A DNA stretch of 53,190 nucleotides from JAGVSV01 sp040766135 (GTDB lineage: Bacteria; Bacillota; Clostridia; Christensenellales; Aristaeellaceae), in assembly GCA_040766135.1 (NCBI GenBank), contig JAXGRA010000015.1, positions 1-53,190 of the forward strand, read 5' to 3'. Of this stretch, positions 1 through 10,056 are shown one piece after another. Position 1 is the stretch's first letter. Each line of letters opens with the position of its first letter. A program made the position numbers and the translations under genes. Below the pieces are notes generated by a model that was not told where the DNA came from, did no database searches, and worked only from the letters and a program-made list of their open reading frames with translations.

Positions 1-2
1 GT

Positions 3-95
3 AAATGGGCGAATAGAATAATCGCCATGCAGCATCCTGACGGAAGTTGGGGTTGCTTTCATACTCTGCGCGGAAAGAGTGATTCGCTCGATTTT
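3..95 (+). pseudogene. Possible C-terminally truncated gene fragment at the window edge
   Basis: The frame starting at base 3 is open from the window edge and reads KWANRIIAMQHPDGSWGCFHTL. The QxPDGSWG-x-FHTL pattern looks like genuine protein and recalls prenyltransferase-like (terpene cyclase-fold) repeats. After about 30 codons the resemblance stops, and the frame runs on out of phase through the next gene. It may be the remnant of a longer upstream gene broken at this point. The family assignment is from memory and weak; the true left part lies outside the window. Confidence 0.3.
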
Positions 96-124
96 GTACT
101 GAGACATGAGGATAACATCTATTT

Positions 125-451
125 ATGTGTAATCTGTTTCTCAAGCCATGTTATTGTGGTCATGATTGCGCCAGGTGCGTTACCTATATCGCAACACAGA
201 CAAACGATGAAAACCTTCGGCAACGCTCCCAAAGATTCTATAAAGAGATGTTCGGGCTGGACATACCTCTTGATAAAATCAACTGCGAAGGTGGCAAGTC
301 TGAGAGGGTGTTTGAACTTTGCACAGGTTGCCCCTTTGCAGCGTGTTGTAAAAAGTATGCTGTAGATTCCTGTGACGAATGTCCGGAATACCCATGCAAA
401 AATATTTTGGATTATCAAACAAAGTATGTAAATAAGGTCAATCAGATATAA
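125..451 (+). CDS. Small cysteine-rich protein, DUF3795-like
   Basis: 108 residues with no signal peptide. It is dense in cysteine: C-x-C-x3-C-x2-C near the N terminus (residues 9-18), then CTGCPFAACC and CDECPEYPC in the C-terminal half. This pattern matches the DUF3795 family of small, probably metal-binding proteins of anaerobes, for which no firm function is known. A GAGG stretch lies about 10 bases before the ATG. The gene overlaps the out-of-frame extension of the fragment to its left. It faces the acyltransferase-like gene convergently, with only 11 bases between the two stop codons. Confidence 0.6.
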   Translation: MCNLFLKPCYCGHDCARCVTYIATQTNDENLRQRSQRFYKEMFGLDIPLDKINCEGGKSERVFELCTGCPFAACCKKYAVDSCDECPEYPCKNILDYQTKYVNKVNQI

Positions 452-462
452 AGCGATTTTTA

Positions 463-1404
463 CTACGCAACCTCTTTGCGTTTACGCTTTAGTACCCCGC
501 GCAATGCACGGCGGCGCTTTTTCAGCGGCACTTTGGGCTCGCTGTATGTGTTGCCCTCGTCCCAGTATACGGTTTCAGGCGGCTCTTCCAGCAATTCCGG
601 GTTGCTCAGGTATCGGATCATTTCGGTGACCATTTGGCTGTACACCATGCCGGCCACAATGCGCTCATCGGCTACCACACCGAAAGGCAGCCAGCGCTTG
701 AGGTAAGGCTTGCCCTCGGGGGTCAGTTCCGTCGTACGTATGACATTGCCGATGGACACAAACTGGCTGGTAGTGCCAAAATTGTAGATGTGGTGGTTAA
801 CTGCCGGCATGCCGATGGAAGCCATGTTGGTGATGAACAATCCGGTATGGAAGGGGCTGGCGTCAATGATGAATCGAGGCAGCAGGCCATAGCGATCCAG
901 CAGGCGCGCAACGGCGGCGATGAAAGTGGCTAAATAGGGGTTTGTCAGCATGCGTGCAATTTTCATGGTGCTGTTGTCGGCGTCTTCCTTGCGGCTTTCC
1001 TCTATGGCTTTGCTGACGCGCGCAGACACATCATAGATGGTGTCGTGCGGGTCGAACTTGCATTTGGTGGTGTTTTCAGCCACCGAGCCATCGCGCGTGT
1101 TTTGCAGCACCACAAAGGAGCATGTCAGCTCCGTGCGCGCGTAGGTGCGCTTGTTGGCGATGAAGCGGTTAAGTTCCGGAATTTGGGAGATCATGCGCAC
1201 ATAGGATGCAATCAGCAGTTCTGTAAGCGTGATTTTGACGCCTTCCCTGCCTTTTTTGACAATGTAGCGCGCCAGGCGCTCATAATCTACCCGGTAGTCC
1301 AGCATCACCTGCGCGTCGCAGCGCATGGGCATTAAATAAGGCGTGAGCGCGACGATGGGGTCCAACCCGCGCACCAGCTTACCATCACTTCTACGTCCGA
1401 ACAT
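463..1404 (-). CDS. CAT/E2-fold acyltransferase-like protein lacking the catalytic His-Asp
   Basis: 313 residues from the ATG at 1404, which follows GGAGAG; an in-frame ATG 28 codons upstream has no such site and lies over the -35 box. The fold looks like the catalytic domain of 2-oxoacid dehydrogenase E2 and chloramphenicol acetyltransferase: an LDYRVD strand near residue 35, KITLTELLIASYVRMI near 57-72 and a C-terminal strand-loop-helix. In active enzymes the C-terminal motif is DHRxxDG. Here residues 246-252 read DERIVAG, so the general-base His is Glu and the Asp is Ala. There is no lipoyl or E1-binding domain. The tail (last 20 residues) is strongly basic. Catalysis by the usual mechanism is unlikely; the protein may be structural or may bind an acyl donor. 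Confidence 0.6.
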   Translation of the reverse strand: MFGRRSDGKLVRGLDPIVALTPYLMPMRCDAQVMLDYRVDYERLARYIVKKGREGVKITLTELLIASYVRMISQIPELNRFIANKRTYARTELTCSFVVLQNTRDGSVAENTTKCKFDPHDTIYDVSARVSKAIEESRKEDADNSTMKIARMLTNPYLATFIAAVARLLDRYGLLPRFIIDASPFHTGLFITNMASIGMPAVNHHIYNFGTTSQFVSIGNVIRTTELTPEGKPYLKRWLPFGVVADERIVAGMVYSQMVTEMIRYLSNPELLEEPPETVYWDEGNTYSEPKVPLKKRRRALRGVLKRKRKEVA

Positions 1405-1458
1405 GTTCTCTCCATTATTGTTTGTTGCAGTATCCGGGCCTATCTCTCGGTGGTGTTG

Positions 1459-1488
1459 ATTATCGCACTCCGCCCCCGGAAATGTCAA
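1459..1488 (-). promoter_or_regulatory. Promoter of the acyltransferase-like gene
   Basis: On the minus strand TTGACA (1488-1483) is separated by 18 bases from GATAAT (1464-1459). Transcription should start near 1452, giving a leader of about 48 bases before the ATG at 1404. It is back to back with the V-ATPase promoter. Confidence 0.6.
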
Positions 1489-1496
1489 ACGTGCGG

Positions 1497-1525
1497 TTGC
1501 CCTTGGCAGGTTGAGATGTTATAAT
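1497..1525 (+). promoter_or_regulatory. Promoter of the V-ATPase operon
   Basis: TTGCCC (1497-1502), 17-base spacer, TATAAT (1520-1525), with a TG one base before the -10 (extended -10). Start expected near 1532, about 63 bases before the first ATG. Confidence 0.65.
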
Positions 1526-1541
1526 CAAAAGGATTTTTGAT
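1524..1541. repeat. Operator-like inverted repeat at the V-ATPase start site
   Basis: ATCAAAA (1524-1530) and TTTTGAT (1535-1541) form a perfect 7-base inverted repeat with a 4-base gap. It covers the end of the -10 box and the predicted start site, a position where a bound repressor would block transcription. No regulator gene is adjacent. Confidence 0.4.
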
Positions 1542-1594
1542 TGTTATTATCTACTGGGCGCAAGCCTTACATGTATGGATGCGGGAGAACAGTG

Positions 1595-1918
1595 ATGGCA
1601 GTACAGCTTCTGGAACAAATCCGTCTGGCAGAAGAAGCCGCCGAACAGCTGCGCCAGCAGGCGCAACGCGAGGCGCGTGAAATTGTCAAGGCCAGCGAGG
1701 AAGCCAGCGCGCATGCGCGCCGCGACGCCGAACAGGGCGTGCGCACGCATTATCGTGAGCAAATGGATGCGCAAAAACTGCGCATCCAGGAGGAGCTGGC
1801 GCAGGCTGGCCATGCGCTGCAGGCCGCGCAGCAGGAGGAGATTGACAAGGCGCGCGCCCGCATCCCGCAGGCTGCGCAGCGTATTTCTGAAAGGATTTTG
1901 GCTCATGGCGATCGTTAG
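1595..1918 (+). CDS. V-type ATPase peripheral-stalk subunit G/H
   Basis: 107 residues, almost entirely charged, Ala/Gln/Glu/Arg-rich coiled coil (EEAAEQLRQQAQREAREIV onward), as expected for the small stator subunit (AhaH / NtpF type) that pairs with subunit E. The ATG at 1595 follows GGGAGAA and gives the family's usual length; an upstream in-frame ATG at 1541 would add 18 non-conserved residues. It is first in the operon and overlaps the next gene by 14 bases. Assignment relies on position and coiled-coil character because the family has little sequence conservation. Confidence 0.7.
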   Translation: MAVQLLEQIRLAEEAAEQLRQQAQREAREIVKASEEASAHARRDAEQGVRTHYREQMDAQKLRIQEELAQAGHALQAAQQEEIDKARARIPQAAQRISERILAHGDR

Positions 1919-3845
1919 CATGCTCAAGGTAACGCTGCTGGCGCTGCGCGCGGATCGCGCGCAGCTGATGCAGGCGTTGCAGGACATGGGCTGCGTGGAG
2001 ATCATCGAATCGCCCGCCGAAGCCGAGGCGTTTGCCTACCGCGGGCAGGACATGGTACAGGAGTATGCGCGCCACATGGCGGACATCCGCTGGGCGCTGA
2101 TGGCGTTGGCGCGCTATGACAACGATCCCAAGCCCATCTTTGGCACCTACCCTGAAATTGACGCACATACCGCGCGCGATACCTGGGCGCGCGCCCAGGA
2201 CATCCTGTCGGTAATCGATACATTAAACCAGATAGAGCGCACGCGAGGAGAGCTTCATGCAGAAGAGCTGCGGCTGACCGCCGCCATCCAGGCGCTGACG
2301 CCTTGGCAGGGCTGGGACGCCGATGAGCAGGACATGCAGCAGCTGAAAACCGTGCAGCATGTGTTGGGCGCAGTGCCCGCACGCAATCTGCCGGCGCTGG
2401 AGGATGCGCTGCGGCAATTGCCTGCCGCCCTGCAGGTCATCGGCCACCAGCGCGACCAGCAATTGCTGTACGTGGCCGGGCACCGGTCGGCCTTTGATCA
2501 GGTGCAGGCCGCGCTGGATCAGGCGGAATTTACCCGTGAAACGCTGGCCGAGGCCGAGGGGCGCGCGCCGCGCGACACCATCGCCCGGCATGAAAAGCGC
2601 TTGCAGGATATTGCACAACAGCGCGAACAGTTAACAGAACAAACTGCACAGCTGGCAGGCTCCATCCATGACCTCAAAGTGTTGCATGATCTCTATGAGA
2701 TGGAGCAGAAAAAGGCCGGTGCCGCCGCGCTGTCGGCCGAAACTGAGCAGGTGTTTTTGCTGCGCGGCTGGGTGCCCAAGGTAGCCGGGGATCAATTGCG
2801 GCGGGTGGTGGCGCGCGCCGCGCCCGCCAGCGTAGTGGAGCTGACCGAGCCCGCGCCGGACGAGCAGCCCACCGTGCTGCTGCGCAACAAGCCCCTGGTG
2901 GCAGCCTTTGAACCCGTGGTAGAGGGCTTTGGCATGCCGGACTACCGCAGCATAGACCCCACCGCGCTGATGGCACCGTTTTATGCCATGCTCTTTGGCA
3001 TGATGGTGTCGGATGCCGGTTACGGCCTGCTGATGGCTCTGGCCATTCCGATTTTTATCAAGGTCAAAAAAATCAAGTTCCAAAACGCCCGCATGCTGTG
3101 GCTGCTTATCTTTGGCGGCTTGGCCACGGTGGTGTGGGGCATTGCGTTTAATACCTTCTTTGGCTTTAATCCTGTGCCGCAGATTACCAGCTGGTTTCCG
3201 TTTGACACCGTCAACCGGCCGTTGGAGGTGATGGTGCTGTGCATGGCGGTGGGCGTGCTGCACCTGTTTGCAGGCTTGGGCATGGCCGCGTACATGAACT
3301 TCAAGCGCCGGGATCCCGTTGCCGCCATCTCCGATCAGTTCAGCTGGGCGCTGCTGCTCATTGGCTTAGGGCTGATGCTGCTGCCCCAGACAGCCTCGGC
3401 GGGCACTGTGCTGGCGCTGATAGGGGCGGGCATCATTTTGCTGATGACCAAGCGCGGCGAGAAAAACCCGATCAAGCGCATCTTGGGCGGGTTGGGCGCG
3501 CTGTATGGCGTCAGTAGCTGGGTGAGCGATATTTTAAGCTACATGCGCCTGTTTGGCATGGGGCTGGCCACAGGCGTCATTGGCATGGTGTTCAACACGC
3601 TGATTGCCATGGTCTGGGACGGCGGCATTTTGGCCAAGGTGCTGGCCATTGTCCTGTTTGTGGGCTGCCACCTGTTCAACTTGGGCATCAACGCGCTGGG
3701 CGCGTATGTGCACGCCTGCCGGCTGCAATACATTGAATTTTTCGGCAAGTTCTTCGAGGAAGGCGGCAAGCCTTTCAAGCCGCTGAACAACCACACACGC
3801 TATGTACGCATTGTGGGCGATGCATCGCCTGACAATGCCGCATAA
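1905..3845 (+). CDS. ntpI: V-type ATPase subunit I (a-type membrane stator)
   Basis: 646 residues. The N terminus MAIVSMLKVTLLALRADR is the family's typical start, which fixes the ATG at 1905 inside the end of the previous gene. The first half (to about residue 340) is a soluble domain with long coiled-coil stretches; the second half carries about seven hydrophobic segments, beginning near LMAPFYAMLFGMMVSDAGYG. This subunit forms the ion half-channels facing the K ring and anchors the peripheral stalks. A stretch around SDILSYMRLFGMGLA contains the conserved arginine region expected to act on the rotor carboxylate. Translation is probably coupled to the upstream gene. Confidence 0.92.
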   Translation: MAIVSMLKVTLLALRADRAQLMQALQDMGCVEIIESPAEAEAFAYRGQDMVQEYARHMADIRWALMALARYDNDPKPIFGTYPEIDAHTARDTWARAQDILSVIDTLNQIERTRGELHAEELRLTAAIQALTPWQGWDADEQDMQQLKTVQHVLGAVPARNLPALEDALRQLPAALQVIGHQRDQQLLYVAGHRSAFDQVQAALDQAEFTRETLAEAEGRAPRDTIARHEKRLQDIAQQREQLTEQTAQLAGSIHDLKVLHDLYEMEQKKAGAAALSAETEQVFLLRGWVPKVAGDQLRRVVARAAPASVVELTEPAPDEQPTVLLRNKPLVAAFEPVVEGFGMPDYRSIDPTALMAPFYAMLFGMMVSDAGYGLLMALAIPIFIKVKKIKFQNARMLWLLIFGGLATVVWGIAFNTFFGFNPVPQITSWFPFDTVNRPLEVMVLCMAVGVLHLFAGLGMAAYMNFKRRDPVAAISDQFSWALLLIGLGLMLLPQTASAGTVLALIGAGIILLMTKRGEKNPIKRILGGLGALYGVSSWVSDILSYMRLFGMGLATGVIGMVFNTLIAMVWDGGILAKVLAIVLFVGCHLFNLGINALGAYVHACRLQYIEFFGKFFEEGGKPFKPLNNHTRYVRIVGDASPDNAA

Positions 3846-3868
3846 TATATCTCTAAGGGGGAACACAC

Positions 3869-4348
3869 ATGGAGCTTCAACTGGGCCAAATTCTTGCGCT
3901 GGTGGCTGCCGCCATCGCCATTATCCTGTCAGGTATCGGATCCAGCCGCGGCGTGGGCATGGCGGGTGAGACCGCCAGCGGCGTGGTGACCGAAAACCCG
4001 GACGTAGCAGGCAAACTGTTGGTGCTGCAGCTGCTGCCGGCTACGCAGGGTATTTACGGCTTTTTGATTGCCGTCATGGTCTTGCTCAACACCGGCGTGT
4101 TGGGTGGCCAGATGCTGCCCGTAAGCTTGGAACAGGGCCTCAAGTTTATCGTAGGCAGCCTGCCGGTGGGCATTATCGGCTGGGTATCGGCGATCCTGCA
4201 GGCGCGGGTGGCCTGTGCCGGCATGCTGCTGACCGGTCAGCGCCCGGATATGTCGGGCCGTGCGATCATGATGACCGTCATGGTAGAAACCTATGCCGTG
4301 TTTGCGCTGCTGGTTTCTTTCCTGATTGTCAACTCTGTAATGGGCTGA
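3869..4348 (+). CDS. ntpK: V-type ATPase subunit K (rotor proteolipid) with Na+-site signature
   Basis: 159 residues, four membrane helices arranged as two hairpins, the duplicated proteolipid form. In the Na+-pumping Enterococcus hirae ring the ion is held by Leu61, Thr64, Gln65, Gln110 and Glu139, with Tyr68 nearby. The equivalents here are all present: L56, T59, Q60 and Y63 in the second helix (LLPATQGIYGF), Q111 in the third (AILQARVA) and E140 in the fourth (MVETYAVF). This supports sodium rather than proton coupling. The first hairpin has no acidic residue in its second helix, as expected, so there is one site per subunit. AAGGGGGAA precedes the ATG. Confidence 0.93.
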   Translation: MELQLGQILALVAAAIAIILSGIGSSRGVGMAGETASGVVTENPDVAGKLLVLQLLPATQGIYGFLIAVMVLLNTGVLGGQMLPVSLEQGLKFIVGSLPVGIIGWVSAILQARVACAGMLLTGQRPDMSGRAIMMTVMVETYAVFALLVSFLIVNSVMG

Positions 4349-4352
4349 GGAC

Positions 4353-4937
4353 ATGCAGGCACAGCCCCTTTTTCAAAAAATTGAGGACGATGCCCGTCAG
4401 GCAGCAGCACAGATATTAGCCAATGCCCGTGAAAAGGCGCAGGCTGTGTCCAATGCGGCTGATCAGGACATCGCCGCCCTCCGGCAGCGCAATGCGCAGC
4501 GCATTGAACAGGACGCTGAGGAACTGCGTTTGCGCATGCAGCGCATGGATGAACTGGAAGGCCGCAAAGCGCTGCTGGCACATAAGCGCACCGTGCTGGA
4601 CGAAGCCTTTGCCAGCGCATTGCAGCAGCTGCAGGCGTTGCAGCCTGCCGATATGCGCGCCTTTTTTCTGGACAAGCTAGTTGCCACTGCACAGGGCGGC
4701 GAAGCCGTGCTGTCCGGCGCGCAGGGCGGCATGGACAAGGGCATGGTGGACGAGGCCAACCAACTGCTGGCCAAACAGGGCAAGCCCGCCGGGCTGGTGC
4801 TGTCGCCGGACACCGTGCCGGGGATGGGCTTTGCGCTGTTGCGCGACGGCATCCAGGTGGTGTGCACGTTTGACCGGCTGGTCAGCGATGCCCGTATGGG
4901 CCTGGAAACCGAGATTGCCGCCATTTTGTTTGAGTAG
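4353..4937 (+). CDS. ntpE: V-type ATPase subunit E (peripheral stalk)
   Basis: 194 residues. An N-terminal coiled coil (about residues 1-110, rich in Ala, Gln, Arg and Glu) is followed by a compact C-terminal domain ending DRLVSDARMGLETEIAAILFE; the VSDAR-x-x-LE-x-EIA-x-LF pattern is typical of the E-subunit C terminus that contacts the A/B hexamer. It starts 4 bases after the K stop, so the two are translated together. With the G/H subunit it forms the stator rods resisting rotation. Confidence 0.88.
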   Translation: MQAQPLFQKIEDDARQAAAQILANAREKAQAVSNAADQDIAALRQRNAQRIEQDAEELRLRMQRMDELEGRKALLAHKRTVLDEAFASALQQLQALQPADMRAFFLDKLVATAQGGEAVLSGAQGGMDKGMVDEANQLLAKQGKPAGLVLSPDTVPGMGFALLRDGIQVVCTFDRLVSDARMGLETEIAAILFE

Positions 4938-4957
4938 TACATCGTAGGAGGGATACC

Positions 4958-5926
4958 GTGCCGCAAGGCAGCATCTATTATGCCGTGGGCCGCCTGAGCA
5001 TGCTGGAAAAAACAGCGCTGGACGGCGCGCGTCTGGAACGCCTGTTGCAGGCCAAGGACATGGAGCAGGCGCTGCGCGTGGTCAGCGAAGTAGGCTGGCG
5101 TGAAGACCTGCACTTTGAGCAGGCCGCCGGTGAGCACATGCTTCAGGCCTGCACGCTGGTGCGCGAGTTGACCACCAACCAGGCGTTGGTGGATGCATTC
5201 CTTGTGCGCTACGATATTGCCAACCTGAAAATACTCTTGAAAGCGCGCGCGCTGCAGCAGGAGCCTGCCGCGCTGTCATCCTGCGGAGTGTTTGCCCCCG
5301 ATGTGCTGCGCCATGCTGTCAATGAGCATCGATATGATGCGTTGGGCACGGTGCTCAAAACCGCGCTGGATGCGCTGGAAAAGCATTTGGCGGTGGACAT
5401 GAACCCCATGGATATTGACGTCCACCTTGATCGTGCGCACTATGCCTATGCGTTTGACAAGCTGGGCAGCAAAGGCGGCACGGCGGTGAAATACTTCCGT
5501 GACAAGGTGGATTTGACCAACTATGCCATGGTGCTGCGTGCGATGCATCAGAACAAGCCGCTGGCCTTTATCAAGCCGCTGCTGATCCCCGGCGGGCGCA
5601 TTGCGCCCGCCGCCTGGGAGAAGGACTACACGCGCCCTGAGAAGCTGCCGCTCCGCATGAATCACTTGGGCGCTGCGATCTATGCCTCGGCTGTGGCTGC
5701 GCACCTGAACCCGCAGAAGTTGGCTGCCTTTGAGCGCGATGCCGACAATCACCTGCTGGGGCTGTTTACGCCCTATCGCCGCACCATCAGCCGGGAAGAA
5801 CGCCTGATTGGCCACCTGCTGATGCGCGAGCGTGAGGCTGTGGCCGTGCGGCTCATCCTGTCGGGCAAGGAAAATGGCTTTGCTGAGGAAACCATCCGCG
5901 AAAGGCTGCGTGCATTGTATGGCTGA
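4958..5926 (+). CDS. ntpC: V-type ATPase subunit C (rotor socket, d-type)
   Basis: 322 residues, beginning with GTG at 4958 after GGAGG with a 6-base spacer. The N-terminal YYAVGRLSMLEKTAL and the helical NLKILLKAR region fit the V-ATPase C/d family, a funnel-shaped protein linking the central shaft to the K ring. Length is close to the usual 330. Its stop codon lies inside the start of the F gene (8-base overlap), so translation is coupled. Confidence 0.88.
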   Translation: MPQGSIYYAVGRLSMLEKTALDGARLERLLQAKDMEQALRVVSEVGWREDLHFEQAAGEHMLQACTLVRELTTNQALVDAFLVRYDIANLKILLKARALQQEPAALSSCGVFAPDVLRHAVNEHRYDALGTVLKTALDALEKHLAVDMNPMDIDVHLDRAHYAYAFDKLGSKGGTAVKYFRDKVDLTNYAMVLRAMHQNKPLAFIKPLLIPGGRIAPAAWEKDYTRPEKLPLRMNHLGAAIYASAVAAHLNPQKLAAFERDADNHLLGLFTPYRRTISREERLIGHLLMREREAVAVRLILSGKENGFAEETIRERLRALYG

Positions 5927-6257
5927 TAAACGGGCGCTGATAGGCGTAATTGGTGAAAGCGATGCAATTAAGGCCTTCCGCACGGTGGGCATGCAGGTGA
6001 TGTCCGCCGCCACCCAGCAGGAGGCTGAGCGCGCGGTGCATCATATGCTGACAAACGGCGTCACGGTGATTTTTATCACCGAGGACGTAGCGCGCCAGAT
6101 CCCCGATACATTGGCGCGCTATAACGGCAGCCCCGAGGTAACATTAATCCCCATCCCGGGCAGCCGGGGAAGCACGGGCTTTGGCATGCAGCGCGTGCAG
6201 GCCAATGTGGAAAAGGCCGTTGGGGCGAACATACTGTTGAACAACACGGAGGAATAA
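5919..6257 (+). CDS. V-type ATPase subunit F (central shaft)
   Basis: 112 residues. KRALIGVIGESDAIKAFRTVGM is the Rossmann-like opening of subunit F (called NtpG in Enterococcus); VIFITEDVARQIPDTL and the IPIPGSRGSTGFG segment are also typical. With subunit D it forms the rotating shaft. The ATG at 5919 overlaps the end of subunit C by 8 bases; the longer frame starting at 5832 is not conserved. Confidence 0.9.
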   Translation: MADKRALIGVIGESDAIKAFRTVGMQVMSAATQQEAERAVHHMLTNGVTVIFITEDVARQIPDTLARYNGSPEVTLIPIPGSRGSTGFGMQRVQANVEKAVGANILLNNTEE

Positions 6258-6258
6258 T

Positions 6259-8022
<1,764 letters not shown>

Positions 8023-8023
8023 G

Positions 8024-9403
8024 ATGCTGAAGGAATATCGCACCATACGCGAGGTTGTAGGCCCGCTGATGATGGTAGAGGGCGTGTCCGGGGTTACCTA
8101 TGACGAGCTGGTGGAAATCCGGCAGGCCAGCGGCGAAATGCGGCGCGGCCGGGTGCTGGAGGTCAACGGCGACCGCGCGCTGGTGCAGCTGTTTGAAAGC
8201 AGCAGCGGCCTGAAAATTGACGATAGCACCGTGCGCTTTTTGGGGCGCGGCATCGAGCTGTCGGTGTCCATGGATATGTTGGGCCGTGTGTTTGACGGCA
8301 TGGGCGAGCCGCGCGATGGCGGCCCCGCCATCATCCCCGAAGCACGGCGCAACATCAACGGCACAGCGCTCAACCCCGCCGCGCGCGACTATCCCAGTGA
8401 GTTTATCCAGACCGGCGTATCGGCCATCGACGGCCTGAACACGCTGGTGCGCGGGCAGAAGCTGCCGGTGTTCTCAGGCTCCGGCCTGCCGCATGCGCAG
8501 CTGGCCACGCAGATTGCGCGCCAGGCCAGGGTGCTGGGCAAGGATGAAATGTTTGCCGTGGTATTCGGCGCCATCGGCATTACCTTTGAGGAAGCCGACT
8601 ACTTTATCGGCGACTTCCGGCGCACCGGCGCTATCGAGCATGCTGTGTTGTTCATGAACTTAGCCAACGACCCGGCCATTGAGCGCATCGCCACCCCGCG
8701 CATGGCGTTGACGGCGGCAGAATATTTGGCCTATGAAAAGGACATGCACGTGCTGGTCATATTGACCGACATGACCAACTACGCCGAAGCGCTGCGCGAG
8801 GTGTCGGCCGCGCGCAAAGAAGTGCCCGGTCGCCGCGGCTACCCCGGCTATCTGTATACCGACCTGGCCAGCATGTACGAGCGCGCCGGCCGCGTTGTGG
8901 GGCGCAAGGGGTCCATTACCCAGTTGCCTATTTTAACCATGCCGGAGGACGACATCACGCACCCCATCCCCGACCTGACCGGATATATCACCGAAGGGCA
9001 GATTATTTTAAGCCGCGAGCTGCACCGCAAAGGCATTCAGCCGCCCATCAACGTGCTGCCCAGCCTGTCGCGCCTGAAGGACAAGGGCATAGGCGAAGGC
9101 AAAACGCGCAAGGATCACGCGCCTACCATGAACCAACTGTTCGCTGCTTATTCACGCGGCAAGGACGCCAAGGAACTGGCCGTCATTTTGGGCGATGCGG
9201 CGCTGACCGATGTGGACAAGCAATACGCCGCCTTTGCCGATGCCTTTGAGGCGGAGTATGTGTCGCAGGGATATCATGCCGATCGCAGCATTGAGGACAC
9301 GCTGGACCTGGGCTGGAAGCTGCTGCGCATGCTGCCGCGCAACGAATTAAAGCGCATCCGTGATGATATGCTGGATGAGTACTATGGGGAGGAGCAAGCC
9401 TGA
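8024..9403 (+). CDS. ntpB: V-type ATPase regulatory subunit B
   Basis: 459 residues from ATG 8024 after GGGGAG; the longer frame from 8006 overlaps subunit A and is not needed. It has the B-type features: no complete P-loop (SGSGLPHAQLATQIARQA replaces it), FFxxDFRRTGA-like YFIGDFRRTGAIEHAVLF, TDMTNYAEALREVSAARKEVPGRRGYPGYLYTDLA and SITQLPILTMPEDDITHPIPDLTGYITEGQI. These are the strongest matches in the window to a known family. The A of its stop TGA is the first base of the subunit D ATG. Confidence 0.97.
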   Translation: MLKEYRTIREVVGPLMMVEGVSGVTYDELVEIRQASGEMRRGRVLEVNGDRALVQLFESSSGLKIDDSTVRFLGRGIELSVSMDMLGRVFDGMGEPRDGGPAIIPEARRNINGTALNPAARDYPSEFIQTGVSAIDGLNTLVRGQKLPVFSGSGLPHAQLATQIARQARVLGKDEMFAVVFGAIGITFEEADYFIGDFRRTGAIEHAVLFMNLANDPAIERIATPRMALTAAEYLAYEKDMHVLVILTDMTNYAEALREVSAARKEVPGRRGYPGYLYTDLASMYERAGRVVGRKGSITQLPILTMPEDDITHPIPDLTGYITEGQIILSRELHRKGIQPPINVLPSLSRLKDKGIGEGKTRKDHAPTMNQLFAAYSRGKDAKELAVILGDAALTDVDKQYAAFADAFEAEYVSQGYHADRSIEDTLDLGWKLLRMLPRNELKRIRDDMLDEYYGEEQA

Positions 9404-10035
9404 TGGCCATGCTTCGCATCAACCCCACGCGCATGGAATTGACGCGCATCAAGCGCAGGTTGGCCACCGCCACGCGCGGCCACAAGCTGCTCAAAGATAA
9501 GCGCGATGAGCTGGTGCGCCGCTTTATCGGCCTTGCGCGCGAAAATGCGCGCCTGCGCACTAAGGTGGAAGCGCAGCTGAACGACGCCATGCGCGGCTTT
9601 GCGCTGGCGCGGGCCGTCATGGATGCGCAGGCCATGGAAACCGCGGTGATGTACCCTGCGCGCACAGCACGGGTAACCTTGGGGCGCAGCAACATACTGT
9701 CGGTGCGCGTGCCCACCATCCGCATGGCTCAGGGCGATGATGAAACCATCCAGCCCTATGGCTATGCGGAGACCTCGGCGGATTTGGACGATGCCATCCA
9801 GACGCTGGCTGACCTGCTGCCTGAACTGCTGCGCTTGGCTGAGTTGGAAAAGACCACCTCGCTGCTGGCCGATGAGATTGAAAAGACGCGCCGCCGCGTC
9901 AATGCGCTGGAATATGTCATGATCCCGCAGTTTGAGCAGACCATCCGTACGATTACCGCCAAGCTGGATGAGAATGAGCGCGGTGCCATCGTGCGGCTGA
10001 TGAAGGTAAAGGACATGATTGCTGAGCGCACATAA
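9403..10035 (+). CDS. ntpD: V-type ATPase subunit D (central shaft)
   Basis: 210 residues, two long helices forming an antiparallel coiled coil. The start INPTRMELTRIKRRLATATRGHKLLKDKRDEL is characteristic: INPTR and LK-x-KRDEL are near-invariant in this family. A short globular middle (residues about 85-125) separates the helices. The ATG overlaps the B stop codon in a TGATG arrangement, so translation is coupled. It completes the H-I-K-E-C-F-A-B-D order. Confidence 0.94.
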   Translation: MAMLRINPTRMELTRIKRRLATATRGHKLLKDKRDELVRRFIGLARENARLRTKVEAQLNDAMRGFALARAVMDAQAMETAVMYPARTARVTLGRSNILSVRVPTIRMAQGDDETIQPYGYAETSADLDDAIQTLADLLPELLRLAELEKTTSLLADEIEKTRRRVNALEYVMIPQFEQTIRTITAKLDENERGAIVRLMKVKDMIAERT

Positions 10036-10056
10036 ACCGTGCAGGAGGAAACGTAT

